Notes under the pieces: model-generated
What the model was told of the DNA's origin: nothing
What the model saw: the letters and a program-made list of their open reading frames with translations, nothing else
Database searches by the model: none
Translations under genes and position numbers: made by a program
From: Lepidostoma basale
Taxonomy: Eukaryota; Arthropoda; Insecta; Trichoptera; Lepidostomatidae
DNA length: 64,000 nt
NCBI GenBank assembly: GCA_022606425.2
Contig: JAHDVF020001353.1
Span: 806,001-870,000, forward strand
Reading direction: 5' to 3'
In this document: positions 19,613 through 28,804 of the stretch, in pieces
Layout: each line of letters starts with the position of its first letter
How positions within the stretch are numbered: position 1 is the stretch's first letter

Positions 19613-20169
19613 TTATTTTCTATTCATATATATTTTAATAATAATAATATATATTCTATATATAGAAAATACAGAATTTATTACTGCGCTCATAGACAAG
19701 TGCTAAAATTGATTTGTCTTCACGTCATAATTTTGTTTAAAATTTGGAATAAAATTCATAAAAAGCAAGTGAGATCGTCTAAAAATATATTATATATTAT
19801 TCCGGGTACACAGTGAATAAGGATTCGGCGTTAGGTCACGAAGCATGAAATATGTTACGAATCACGTGTCAGGCCGGACAAATGATTTAGGTAACGCGAA
19901 AGATTGGACATTCGGGGTTTTATTGCCTCTCCGATGAAGAGTAGCTCTCGATTTATTACGAATAAAATAAATCCATAAGCCACATCGGAAATTCGGACAT
20001 ATCGTATTTTTGATTTACATCTGAATTTTTATATATTGGTTTCGTTCATATTTTTAACAACTTGTATGAGTACGCAACCACTAAATAAGTACTTATGAAT
20101 AAAATTTATACGAAAATTGAGTTATGCACTCAAAACGATTTTATATAGCTTTATAAAATCGATTACTGT
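19613..20169. other. Unassigned
   Basis: AT-rich; no features seen. Confidence 0.4.
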
Positions 20170-20270
20170 TTACTTTACGAAGTATGGACCTGGCAGAAGA
20201 AGCGTTAGAACAGAATAAATGCGAAAGAGATGAGATCGCTCATTTGTATGATGTAATATGTGTTTTAAAT
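20170..20270 (+). pseudogene. LINE-A relic
   Basis: ATGGACCTGGCAGAAGAAGC and AGAATAAATGCGAAAGAGAT are diverged forms of the WNWQKKDESRINAVEM coding segment. Confidence 0.4.
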
Positions 20271-20319
20271 AAACTTACGGCGTCAACACTGTGGAATACC
20301 ATAATGACGATTTTTTTAT

Positions 20320-20510
20320 GAATTAAAACACTGTTTTTTTTTTCACTTTTGAGTTTATTTTTCTCGACATGTTTCGAAGGCTTTGCACCTTCAACATCAG
20401 TTTATATCGTTCTCCCGATAATGAAGATGATGAAGCCATTGAAACATATCGAGAAGAATAAACTCAAAAGTGGAAAAAACAGTGTTTTAATTCATAAAGA
20501 ATTCGTTATA
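20320..20510. repeat. HHR-1 palindromic element
   Basis: TTTTGAGTTTATTTTTCTCG (left) and GAGAAGAATAAACTCAAAAG (right) form inverted arms of about 80 bp. Hammerhead-like motifs are at 20361-20400 (minus; CTGATGT core, perfect GAAGG/CCTTC stem II, GAAACATGTC, GAGAA) and 20409-20456 (plus, decayed). Non-autonomous and without an ORF. Confidence 0.65.
20361..20400 (-). ncRNA. HHR-1 hammerhead-like motif, one core change
   Basis: The minus strand reads CTGATGT (A9 to U), a T, GAAGG-loop-CCTTC, GAA, ACATGT, C, GAGAA. The A9 change is expected to abolish cleavage. Confidence 0.45.
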
Positions 20511-20589
20511 ATATTTGTGGTAAAACGAAGCAAGGTAATATTACAAATGCTGATATCAGATAGTATAACATTATAACCAAAATTTAGAT

Positions 20590-20890
20590 AAAATCACTAC
20601 GTTGGTTTGGGCATATGGAACGGAAGTACGAAGTACGAAGTCGAGGAAGACCAAGGAAATGGAATTTTGAAGCTCGGTCATTTTTCAAAGTCGGAAAAAT
20701 CGACGTGCCCGTATGAATGTAGAGGGATCTAGAGAGGTGTGTCAAGATAGAGTAATGAAGCGATCCATTCTCTCTGCCTACCTTTACGAGGAAACTTACT
20801 ATCACACCGTCTCTCCAACGGGGTAGGCAGAAATAATGTACTGTCACACTGTTATTTTTTGACATACTCTTCTCAGTAGAATTTCTCATA
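20590..20890. pseudogene. Two LINE-A relics, tail to tail
   Basis: Plus strand 20590-20795: TTGGTTTGGGCATATGGAAC, CGAGGAAGACCAAGG, AAGTCGGAAAAATCGACGTG and TCCATTCTCTCTGCCTACC. Minus strand 20800-20890: tail segment TATCACACCGTCTCTCC, GGGGTAGGCAGAAATAATG. The 3' ends face each other. Both are diverged and frameshifted. Confidence 0.6.
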
Positions 20891-22230
20891 ATTGAGGATC
20901 ATTTCCATCCTGTAAACCATTGACCATGGCACGCCATGCGCTCCTGTCACCCATCAGTCTCCAGGCTGCAGCTAATGAGAGACCAGTCAGCTCCATGATT
21001 TGATCGGACCAGCGGCTCAGTGGTCGTCCTTGTGGTCGCTTTCCCCCACTTTGCCCATGATGATGAGCTTTTCAAGGTAGTTCTAATCTCTGGGGTTTGT
21101 TTTCAAAATATTTTAACAATCAGAGCACAGAAAGAGTCTTGCCCTAATACTATGCCGGCCAACGATTGACTGGATTATTTTTCTTGCTGTCCAGGGTATA
21201 CGCAGTATTCGCCGCCAGCACTACATCTCGAAAGCATCAATTTTGGACCTCTCCGATGTTCATATAGTCCAACACTCGTTACCATAAAAGAATATGGAGA
21301 AAACAAGGGTTCAAACCAGTCTCATCATCACAGCAATCCAAATCGACGTAAAGGGTATAGAAAAAGAACATCAAACCGAATAGATAAATGACGGTTTTCT
21401 CTTGGTTGCTCTTATTTTTTTTTGTATACGACAGGTCTTTAGAACCCTATTACTGTATACATTTTACATACATACAAAAATACATATATTAAAATAAAAC
21501 AATTGTGGTATTTACAAAATATTAGCAATTGTGGTATGTACCTATATGTTCCTTAAAGGACGTATAGGTCATTTGGAGAATGTCCACATCGACTGACACC
21601 TCATTCAAGAGCACCATACCCCGGGTCATTGTATGCTGCGCCAAGACATTTGTCCTGCTATGCGGTATGCACAACAGATCGTGTCGTCTAGCACGAGCAT
21701 ACCTGTCCGGTGCATTGAGGCCATAACAATCTAATAGGCATGGGCTATCAATGAGGTTACGGAGTATTTTAAATCCTAAGATCATCAATGTACCTTTTCT
21801 TCTTGATTCGAGACTGCGGTACTCTGTGTTAATCAATAGATCATTGTGGTGCGTAAACCTCGGATATACCCCTTTCATCCGCATGTAGAGGTATCTCAGA
21901 ATTTTTTTCTGGATTTGTTCTAATACCTCCACATACTTCTGCTGGTAGGGAGACCATACACCACTCGTGCATTCTAATTTTGATCTAACAATGCCGTTAA
22001 ACATTGATGTCATTGTAAGGGTATTCACGAATTCGCTATAATTGCGTACAAAGAGGTATTTCTTTGTCAACCACTCTAACCAGTTTCAGAGATATTCTTG
22101 TCTTGCCATATCTTGGTGAGCTCTGTCACGGCAATTTTGGCCATTTGGATTCTGCGTCGAATCTCCCTCTTGCATCCCCCTTGGTCAGTTATCAGTGATC
22201 CAAGATAGACAAATTCATTTAAGGCCAATG
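20891..22230 (-). pseudogene. RTE-D LINE, split by a J LINE
   Basis: The upstream part (22084-22230, minus) reads LALNEFVYLGSLITDQGGCKREIRRRIQMAKIAVTELTKIWQDKNIS. The downstream part (20891-21324) continues with MRLV.TLVFSIFFYG.ECWT, SKIDAFEM.CWRRILRIPWTARK. The J3 LINE (21325-22083) lies between. Stops are frequent in the downstream part. Relatives lie at 38303-38445 (RT core) and 40438-40610. Confidence 0.7.
21325..22083 (-). pseudogene. J3 LINE inserted in RTE-D
   Basis: The minus frame reads NYSEFVNTLTMTSMFNGIVRSKLECTSGVWSPYQQKYVEVLEQIQKKILRYLYMRMKGVYPRF, then SLESRRKGTLMILGFKILRNLID, RYARARRHDLLCIPHSRTN and GMVLLNEVSVDVDILQM. It is the post-RT domain of a jockey/CR1-like LINE, 182 open codons. 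An AT-rich 3' UTR runs to the CATCATCACAGCAATCCAAA end near 21325. The open frame in a truncated copy implies a fairly recent insertion into the older RTE-D. Confidence 0.75.
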
Positions 22231-22490
22231 TTTGTTAGTTGACTAGCTCTGTTTATTATCATTATATATATTTGTTATAAAAATCAAATAGAATTAATTA
22301 AATATTAAAATTAATAGGATAAAAAAGAATATATTTTTTTTACTAAGCACACAAATTGTCATTAAATGTTAATCTGAAGTGTGCCCACTTGAGCTACGTT
22401 CAAGTAGATGTTTTATTTTTAATGAGATTTTCTACCCCTACTAACAAGCTATTGAACATCGTTATTTTTTCCGTATTATCTGCAAAATGT
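22231..22490. other. Unassigned
   Basis: No feature seen. Confidence 0.35.
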
Positions 22491-22740
22491 ATTTCCTTTT
22501 ACATTTTAATGGCATCTTAAAGGACCATTTATATAAACTGTTTAATAAAATAAAAACGACATCTGTTTCGCTAACCGATGTTAGCATCATCAGGTCTGAC
22601 AATCAACTTAAATGTACATCAGAAAGACTCAGTTTATATACAAAAATATTAGGAGGGGAAGAAACTTCACAGAATATTGTAAACAATTGTAATAAAGATG
22701 GGAAGAAAGAGTAATTAGGTTCAACAGTAACAGAAATTCA
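22491..22740 (-). repeat. HHR-2 element
   Basis: A repeat carrying the ribozyme at 22557-22597. The flanks around TTTAATAAAATAAAAACGAC are AT-rich. The matching ribozyme segment recurs at 53165-53210. A similar GATGGGAAGAAAGAGTAATT / GGGAAAATAACAGTAATTAG and AGGTTCAACAGTAACAG / AGGTTCATCTGCAACAG pair occurs downstream at about 23330-23375, so a larger unit may be duplicated here. Confidence 0.55.
22557..22597 (-). ncRNA. HHR-2 hammerhead ribozyme, intact consensus core
   Basis: On the minus strand: stem I arm AGAC (22597-22594), CTGATGA (22593-22587), one extra T, GCTAAC-ATCG-GTTAGC (perfect 6-bp stem II), GAA, AC-AGAT-GT (2-bp stem III, A15.1-U16.1 and C15.2-G16.2), C17 at 22558, then GTTT, which pairs with AGAC (C-G, A-U, G-U, A-U). 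Every conserved hammerhead core position is present and the triplet is GUC. Self-cleavage is predicted from family knowledge, not shown. Confidence 0.8.
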
Positions 22741-22891
22741 ATATTGATGAGTCAAAAAAAATTAGGAGAAATAAGCAGGAAAGCAAATAATATTAATTTA
22801 ATTAAATATTTGAACAGTTAAATTAATTTCTCTTTTTCTTTTTTATATACTTTGTATACACAACACGTATATTAAAAAAATTAAATTACAT

Positions 22892-22930
22892 AGACATGTT
22901 TCGGACAAACAGCCCTTCTTCAGTGATGCA
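22892..22930 (-). ncRNA. HHR-4 hammerhead ribozyme, left arm
   Basis: Minus strand: TGCATCA, CTGAAGA (fits CUGANGA), one extra A, GGGC-loop-GTCC stem II (one G-U), GAA, ACATGT, C at 22893, TATGTA. Stem I pairs over 6 bp with one bulged C. ACATGT is a palindrome too short to close as a single stem III, so a dimeric fold is likely. Confidence 0.72.
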
Positions 22931-23170
22931 TATTATAAAGATATATTTTTTTTAAATATTATATTATATTAAATCTTTGATTTATTTCCTTTGTTGTAAG
23001 TAATTACCTGAACCCCAATGAGAACTTTTAATTATTATTTTAATTTTTAAATTGAATCATAATATTTGTTATTACAAAAGCATAAACGTTCCAAAATAAA
23101 TCTTTATAACATCTGTCAGATCATGTAAACAATTTTATAATATTTTTAAAAATGTATCTTTATAATACTC

Positions 23171-23217
23171 GTATGTATCACTGAAGAAGGACTGTTTGTC
23201 CGAAACATGTCTATGTA
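23171..23217 (+). ncRNA. HHR-4 hammerhead ribozyme, right arm
   Basis: Stem I arm GTATGTATCA, CTGAAGA (23181-23187), extra A, GGAC-TGTTT-GTCC (189-201), GAA, ACATGT, C at 23211, TATGTAATT. The core is fully consensus and stem II has four Watson-Crick pairs. As on the left arm, stem III is the palindrome ACATGT. Confidence 0.75.
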
Positions 23218-23419
23218 ATTATATTTTTTTAAATATAAGTATTGTATTTACAAAGTATATAAAAAAGAAAAGGAGAAATAAAGCAATTACAACACAAAGT
23301 ATGGCGAATATAGAAAATATTATCATAAAGATGGGAAAATAACAGTAATTAGGTTCATCTGCAACAGAAATTCAATATTGATGAGACAACAAAATTTGGA
23401 TAAAGAAACAGGGAAGCTA

Positions 23420-23815
23420 ATGACATTCTTCTTTATTCCGTGTCCTGTCAGGTCTCCCTAAAGTTGACTATCACCCTTTAGTAGGCCTCCCTGGCCGCCC
23501 GGAACAGCTCCTCCACGGTCCTTGGCCCTGTCCACTCTCGGATGTTCCTCAGCCAGGAAACCTGCCTTCTCCCAACACCTCGTCGACCCTCAATCTTACC
23601 CTCCAAGATCAGATGTAACAGTGCGTACTTTTCGCCTATCAGAACATGGCCCGAGTAGGACACCATACGGACTTTGATGTTGGTCAGCAACTCTCTGTCA
23701 ACTCTGGCTCTATGGAGAACGTTTATGTTGCTGACCATGTCAGTCCAGGAGATGCGTAATATCCTTCGGTGTATCCACATCTTAAAGACCTCTAATCGGT
23801 TCGAATGACATTAAT
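23420..23815 (-). pseudogene. RTE-C LINE, C-terminal end
   Basis: The minus frame reads NRLEVFKMWIHRRILRISWTDMVSNINVLHRARVDRELLTNIKVRMVSYSGHVLIGEKYALLHLILEGKIEGRRGVGRRQVSWLRNIREWTGPRTVEELFRAAREAY. It covers the part missing from 17645-17960 and overlaps the part seen at 150-425. Open for 100 codons. 5'-truncated. Confidence 0.78.
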
Positions 23816-23929
23816 TTAATTATTATTTAATATTTAAACAGTTAATAATGTTCAAATATCAAGGTGTTGCCACCAAAAAAATGGATTTTTTGACAATTTA
23901 TATGTTAAAGAAAATATTTCATTTACGTA

Positions 23930-24212
23930 TTATTATTTTCGAAATACCGAGAAAAACATGGCATCAAATTTAAAAGGTCGGCCATGTTAGAAGTCATAAA
24001 TTATAATAAAACTTTTGGAAAACAGACATTGTTTCTAGACAACTTCTGGAAAACAGGTTTCATTCGTATTGAATAATGTATTTAGTCCTCACACAGGAAG
24101 CTGATATAAGGAAGGAATGTAGAGCGGAAGAAAGTATTAAGAACAAAATTATGAAAGGATCATTGCGTTCATTTGGACTTATGGATGAAGGAAGAATGGT
24201 ATGTATGATTTC
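23930..24212 (+). pseudogene. LINE-A relics
   Basis: CGAGAAAAACATGGCATCAA and GGTCGGCCATGTTAGAAGTC (23945-23996), then a separate part with GCTGATATAAGGAAGGAATG, AAATTATGAAAGGATCATTG and GAAGGAAGAATGG (24090-24200), in scrambled order and with indels. The TTAA element follows directly. Confidence 0.55.
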
Positions 24213-24995
24213 TTAACCCTTAACGTACCGTGTTCAAAACAAAACGCTCGCTCCTATGTGGTCAATTCAGTTTACCGCTAACTTTATCTAAATATCAAGC
24301 ATATGACTCGATGAATCAAAATTTAATTTATGTCATCTTGTAGGAAATTTCATTAGGAATAGGTCGATATCTATAACATACATGGATTATTTGAAAAACA
24401 TATCATTATTAATTTTTTTCTGGAACCATGCGATTTCTGATATGGAATGCGTCACAGCATACGAGCGACTGGCACCAAGTATAAACTTGTCAAGTAAAAC
24501 AAGTAGACTTTACGAGATTTTACGTATGATAAAGGCACCCAGGCAAAATGTATAGTACGTTCAAGACAACGATACGTATTAATATTTGTCCCTTTTGGTA
24601 AAGTGTTAATATTTTCACAGTTCTGATATTATTAAGTTGCGTGCTGCGTTTCCGTCCACAGTCGGTATTATTACGTACCTATGAGAAAAGGCCAAACATA
24701 TAATTTATAATACGTTCAAAACAGCGAGTAAGTATTTGTCACTTTTGATAAAGTTGTAAATATTAGCAAAACAAATTCTACCTTAACACGAATGAAGGTG
24801 TGGGTAGTCTTAAAAAATATTTTTTTTTGGGATGAAGGAAGTAATTTTTTGCTTTTTTTTTATTACGAAATATTGAGAACACTTCAATGGAGGATTACAA
24901 TTTTTTTTATAATATTAGGGTCCATAGATTTTAAGAAAATCAACTTTAAATTGGCAGTGGAAACTCAATTGACCACATGGCAACGCGACGGTTAA
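24213..24995 (+). mobile_element. TTAA-flanked non-autonomous transposon, copy 2
   Basis: 783 bp between TTAA sites, the reverse complement of 13186-13966 over its full length with few small indels. The ends are CCCTTAACGTACCGTGTTC and, inverted, CCGTCGCGTTGCCATGTGGT. Two copies of the same length, both bounded by TTAA, define the element's exact ends. Confidence 0.8.
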
Positions 24996-25299
24996 AACGT
25001 AAACCGTATATAACCTCAACTAGGGGTGTTATCGAATATTTTCTATTTATTTGCGTTTATTTATTGATCTATATGCCTTAAAGTTGCAAAAGAAAATATA
25101 GAGAAATCTCAAAAATATGCTTTTTGCCTGTACACGGTGGTTTAAAATATAATTTATAGTCGTCTACCAGAAGTATGCTTACTTATTATTATTTTTTCAT
25201 TATTTGTACTGCATAGTTAGCATCACAAGTAAGAAAAATATTAAAATACTCGTAGTATCATTATTCCTAAAAAAAAAACTCACTTATTTTCCACCACGC
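24996..25299. other. Unassigned
   Basis: AT-rich; nothing recognised. Confidence 0.4.
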
Positions 25300-25715
25300 A
25301 AGTCTTCTCTCGCTTCTTTAACATTCATACATTGACATATTGAACGAATGCATGCGGGAAGAATGGTTAGGAATATGTTTATACACGTAGGGTGGATAAG
25401 TCGAGGAATGCCAAAGAAAACACGGCGTAATCCATATTAATAATTTACTAAAACGTTTGAAGTCGGAAAATTTTACGAGCGGTTTATAAATGTAGATGAA
25501 AATCGATAGTTGCGTCAGGATAGAATAGTCTGGTGGTCTCCTCTCTTGATATTGTCGCCCACGCGAGGAGTCAGAGAAATCAACGTGCGTGCATGACACA
25601 ATGTATGAATGTTGAGGATTCGAGAGAAGTACTATATGTCAGATAAGAAATGAGTGACAGTTAATTATTTCTGCCTATCCCTTCGGAGAGACGGCGTGAT
25701 TGTTAGTTAGTTGTT
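25300..25715 (+). pseudogene. LINE-A relics (at least two)
   Basis: 25360-25530 keeps GGGAAGAATGGTTAGGAATA, GTGGATAAGTCGAGGAATGC and CCAAAGAAAACACGG. 25558-25715 keeps GCGAGGAGTCAGAGAAATCA, CATGACACAATGTATGAATG and the terminal GGAGAGACGGCGTGATTG with TTAGTTAGTT. Both are frameshifted. Confidence 0.6.
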
Positions 25716-25744
25716 TATTCATACTTTTATTTTTTAAACAAAAA

Positions 25745-26241
25745 ACTAACTAACTAACTAACCATCACGCCGTCTCCCCGAAGGGGTAGGCAGAAAGAAT
25801 GGACTGCCACACCTTTCTTTCCTGACATATTTCTCTCGCTTCCTCAACATTCATACATCGTGTCATGCACGCGCGTCGATTTCTCTGACTCCTCACATGG
25901 CCGACATTCAATATTTGATTTATTTGATCGTGCCACGTTTTCCTTGGTCTTCCTCTATTTCTGGTACCATTTACATCATTAACATATAATTTTTTTACCA
26001 TTCTTTCTTCATTCATTCTTTCCATATGTCCAAACCATCTTAATGATCTTTTCATTATTTTGTTCATGACACCATCATTCGCACCGCATTCACTTCTTAT
26101 ATTTTCATTCGACACTCTATCATACACAGAATATCCACACATTCGTCTAAGAGATCTCATTTCTACTGCATTTATTCTACTTTCATCCTTCCTTTGCCAG
26201 TTCCATGCTTCGCTTCCATACATAAGGGTCGGTAGAAGAAC
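25745..26241 (-). pseudogene. LINE-A copy (VNDVNGTRNRG) with 16-bp TSD
   Basis: An open minus frame runs VLLPTLMYGSEAWNWQRKDESRINAVEMRSLRRMCGYSVYDRV, GSLRWFGHMERMNEERMVKKLYVNDVNGTRNRGRPRKTWHDQINQILNVGHVRSQ and ILSAYPFGETA (the L in KRSLRW is R-S-L here). Its (GTTA)4 tail is at 25745-25765. ATTTTTTAAACAAAAA at 25729-25744 and 26242-26257 is the target duplication. Open frame and clean duplication suggest recent insertion. Confidence 0.88.
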
Positions 26242-26289
26242 ATTTTTTAAACAAAAATGCATCTAAATACATTTACTTCTTAAACATAC

Positions 26290-26680
26290 TGTATATCCGC
26301 TTTTCGCAAAACATATCGAATAATTCGATTCGTCTCAATATCGCCATTCATCCTCAGAGCGAAAAAAATACAAATAACAATACCCTGAAATCCGAATCCA
26401 AATTTTCCCGCCAAGCGATCCACCCTCCCGCCGCTGCCTTTCCGCACCGGAAGTGGGTCGAGTCCCGTTCGCCAAAGAGAATCGGAAACGCGGTGAAATA
26501 ATTTATTCCGATTTTTTCATTCGATACGTTCGAAATATCAAATTTAAATTATTTCGAGTAAATGGCAGTTTATTTTTTTACGTTATTGATTTACACTGGC
26601 GTTAATTTCGTCGTAGTGAACGAAGTAAATTTAGATCGACGTGAAAGAGATTTGCGTTATTTAATTTTTTATCTTTTTGT
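26290..26680. other. Unassigned, GC-richer centre
   Basis: 26390-26500 is GC-rich with no match to other repeats in the window. No convincing frame. Possibly single-copy sequence. Confidence 0.3.
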
Positions 26681-26689
26681 CTTCTTTCA

Positions 26690-26875
26690 ATGCGAAAATA
26701 GCCTTTCACAATGGAATTCTGATTCCAACCCTTATGTATGGAAGAATAAATGCGTTACGCATGAGATACCTTACACACATGTGTGGTAAAACAATCTATG
26801 ACAGGATTTCCAATCCTTATATCAGGAAGGAATGTAGAACAGAAGAAAATATTACGAAAATAACTCTTAGTTAAT
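26690..26875 (+). pseudogene. LINE-A relic
   Basis: The frame NAKIAFHNGILIPTLMYG is followed by RINALRMRYLTHMCGKTIYDRISNPYIRKECRTEENI. The WSWQKKDES block has been deleted. Confidence 0.65.
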
Positions 26876-27035
26876 CGCCAGAACCAATCTGCCTCTTGTG
26901 ACACCGGTGAGAAGAGCAATTAGTCTGCTGAACGCGGTCTCCTCGGAGATCGACGTCTTTCATATTAGTGAAGGCACGTTCAGGGGACAAATACTCTAAA
27001 ATAAACTTTAGAAAGTATCTTGAATTCCTAATGTC
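26876..27035 (+). pseudogene. G LINE fragment
   Basis: Matches 8510-8640: GCCAGAACCAATCTGCCTCT, GAGCAATTAGTCTGCTGAAC, TTAGTGAAGGCACGTTCAG and GACAAATACTC. Broken frames. Confidence 0.55.
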
Positions 27036-27044
27036 GATAACAAC

Positions 27045-27795
27045 AACAAACCATCACGCCCGTTTCCCCGTAGGGGTAGGCAGAGAGAATGGACCGCCAC
27101 ACTACTCTATCTTGGCACACCTTTCTAGCTTCCTCCACATTCATAATAATAATAATAATAATTAGGCTAATTTGTATAGCGCCGTTTTCGTGAATAGCTC
27201 ACCTTAAGGGCGCTTTGACAATGTTTTTAGTCATGAGAGCTGCATGTGACACCAGCAATCAGATAACCGTTGTTTACATTTTATGGGATATTTTGAAAAG
27301 GTGGGTTTTTAGGTGAGATTTAAAGTCTGTCGGATTGTCAATGCATCTGAGGCGTGCAGGAAGCATATTCCAGGCGGACGGACCTGCCACTGCGAAGGCC
27401 CGATCTCCGAAATTTGTCCGGGGGTTGCGCTTTGGCTCAACTAATCTGCCTATTGCCGAGGAGTTTGCTGATCGAAGCGTAGATTGCCGCAAGTTAGGGC
27501 TATCAGCAACACAAAGTTCAGATATATAGGCTGGTGCCATTCCGTGAAGCGCTTTAAAAACCTCATACAGCGAGTCATACACGCACGTCGATTCTTCCGA
27601 CTTCTAACATGACCAACCTTTAAAATTGGATTAATTTGGTCGTGCCATGTTTTCCTCGGTCTGCCTCGACTCCGTACTCCATTTACATCATTAACGTATA
27701 CTTTCTTAACCATTCTTTCTCCATCTATGCGCTCCATATGTCCGAACCAACGCAGCGATCCTTTCACAATTTTGTTCATAATACCTTCTTAATGT
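27045..27795 (-). pseudogene. LINE-A copy split by an L2-like LINE
   Basis: The tail part (27045-27143, CGTTTCCCCGTAGGGGTAGG) and the coding part (27569-27795; minus: MNKIVKGSLRWFGHMERIDGERMVKKVYVNDVNGVRSRGRPRKTWHDQINPILKVGHVRSRKNRRACMTRC) are separated by the insertion 27144-27568. Joined, they match the copy at 1458-1915. Confidence 0.75.
27144..27568 (-). pseudogene. L2-like LINE 3' end inserted in LINE-A
   Basis: The minus frame reads YEVFKALHGMAPAYISELCVADSPNLRQSTLRSANSSAIGRL, NPRTNFGDRAFAVAGPSAWNMLPARLRCIDN and LKTHLFK, closely related to 10640-10920. The 3' UTR has AAGGGCGCTATACAAAT-like sequence and an (ATT)n tail at the 27145 end. The frame is open for about 100 codons. Confidence 0.8.
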
Positions 27796-27935
27796 CGAAC
27801 CATCTCTAAAGCGTTTCTGGTATTATGTTGTATCTATATAATATTTTACCTGAACTCAATAGACTTTAACATTTATGCTGTTTGAAATGTTTTTTGATTG
27901 AATAAAATGATTTACTTTGATTTAATTAGTTTGGT
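27796..27935 (+). repeat. G-type LINE 3' end
   Basis: TATTTTACCTGAACTCAATA followed by AATAAAATGATTTACTTTGA resembles the G LINE terminus at 8870-8946, more diverged. Confidence 0.45.
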
Positions 27936-27984
27936 TGGTATATATGGAACGCACAAATTAAAAAAGAATGGTGAATATTTTTAT

Positions 27985-28065
27985 GAACTAAAACTCTTTT
28001 TTCCACTTTTGAGTTTATTTTTCTTGGCGTATTTCGAAGGCTTTTAAATCCTCGAGAGAACGATA
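27985..28065 (-). repeat. HHR-1 half element (decayed)
   Basis: TTTTGAGTTTATTTTTCTTG, TATTTCGAAGGCTTT and GAGAGAACGATATTAAC keep the HHR-1 flanks and GAAA block, but the core and stem II no longer fit. Confidence 0.45.
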
Positions 28066-28129
28066 TTAACAGTTTATTCATCCTGATGGAATTCTACAAT
28101 ATTAACGCCTTATTTTTATCTAAAATTAA

Positions 28130-28370
28130 GAACGAATGAAGAACGTAAATGATGTAAATGGAGTCGACCGAAGAAAACATGGCATCAATAAAAAAATATA
28201 TGTGCATATGAAGCACTCACATTGTGGGAAGACATTTTTAATTTATAAATATATAAAATTAAAGAACAACAAAAAAAATCATCATGCTGTTTCCACGGGA
28301 ATGGACTTCCACACTACTCTATCCTGACATCTCTCTAGCTTCCGCCACATTCATACAGCGAGACGATTCT
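28130..28370. pseudogene. LINE-A scraps
   Basis: Plus 28134-28185: GAACGTAAATGATGTAAATG, CCGAAGAAAACATGGCATC. Minus 28285-28362: GACTTCCACACTACTCTATC and CACATTCATACAGCGAGACG. Too short to define a copy. Confidence 0.5.
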
Positions 28371-28445
28371 ACGCTTTATATCTTATCATCGGAATGGTAT
28401 TTATATTTTAAACCAACAAGTTACATAACATTTATTAAGACAATA

Positions 28446-28763
28446 CAGTAGGGTCTCGGTTATCCGACCTTCGGTTATCCGACCTTCCGAGTTATCCGAC
28501 CTACCGGGGCAATGCCCCTTTCCTTTACCCGACTGCACGCATTATATTCGCGCGCCAGGCGACAGTCCTCAGTGCTTACGTAGCTCTTTCGCATGTTTTA
28601 TTATATTGCCGTAAGTGCATTTTGATGTTTTAGTTCGTTATATGTACATATTTGAAAAGTTTTCGATGTGCAAATAAAATTAACACTTTTTAAATACCTT
28701 TTTTATCAATTTCCGTGTTATCCGACCTTGCCGCGGCCGGTTTAGGTAATCGAGACTCTACTG
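28446..28763. mobile_element. Pogo-like MITE
   Basis: The ends CAGTAGGGTCTCGGTTATCC and, inverted, CAGTAGAGTCTCGATTACCT are flanked by TA (28444-28445, 28764-28765). Inside the left end GGTTATCCGACCT is repeated three times; one inverted copy is near the right end. CAGTA...TCTCG.TTA ends with TA duplication are typical of pogo/Tigger MITEs (family knowledge). No ORF. Confidence 0.75.
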
Positions 28764-28804
28764 TAGTTTATAAAACTCTACAGTTAAATATAATCACAGA
28801 TTAT

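Larger units (their letters stand above)
22830..23290. repeat. HHR-4 foldback element, two ribozymes
   Basis: Inverted arms of roughly 90 bp: TATATACTTTGTATACACAA ... AAATTACATAGACATG on the left and CATGTCTATGTAATTATA ... TTTACAAAGTATATAAAAAA on the right, with a ~250-bp AT-rich centre. Each arm holds a CTGAAGA-core hammerhead: minus at 22892-22930, plus at 23171-23217. A third, diverged copy is at 35228-35275. Confidence 0.75.
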
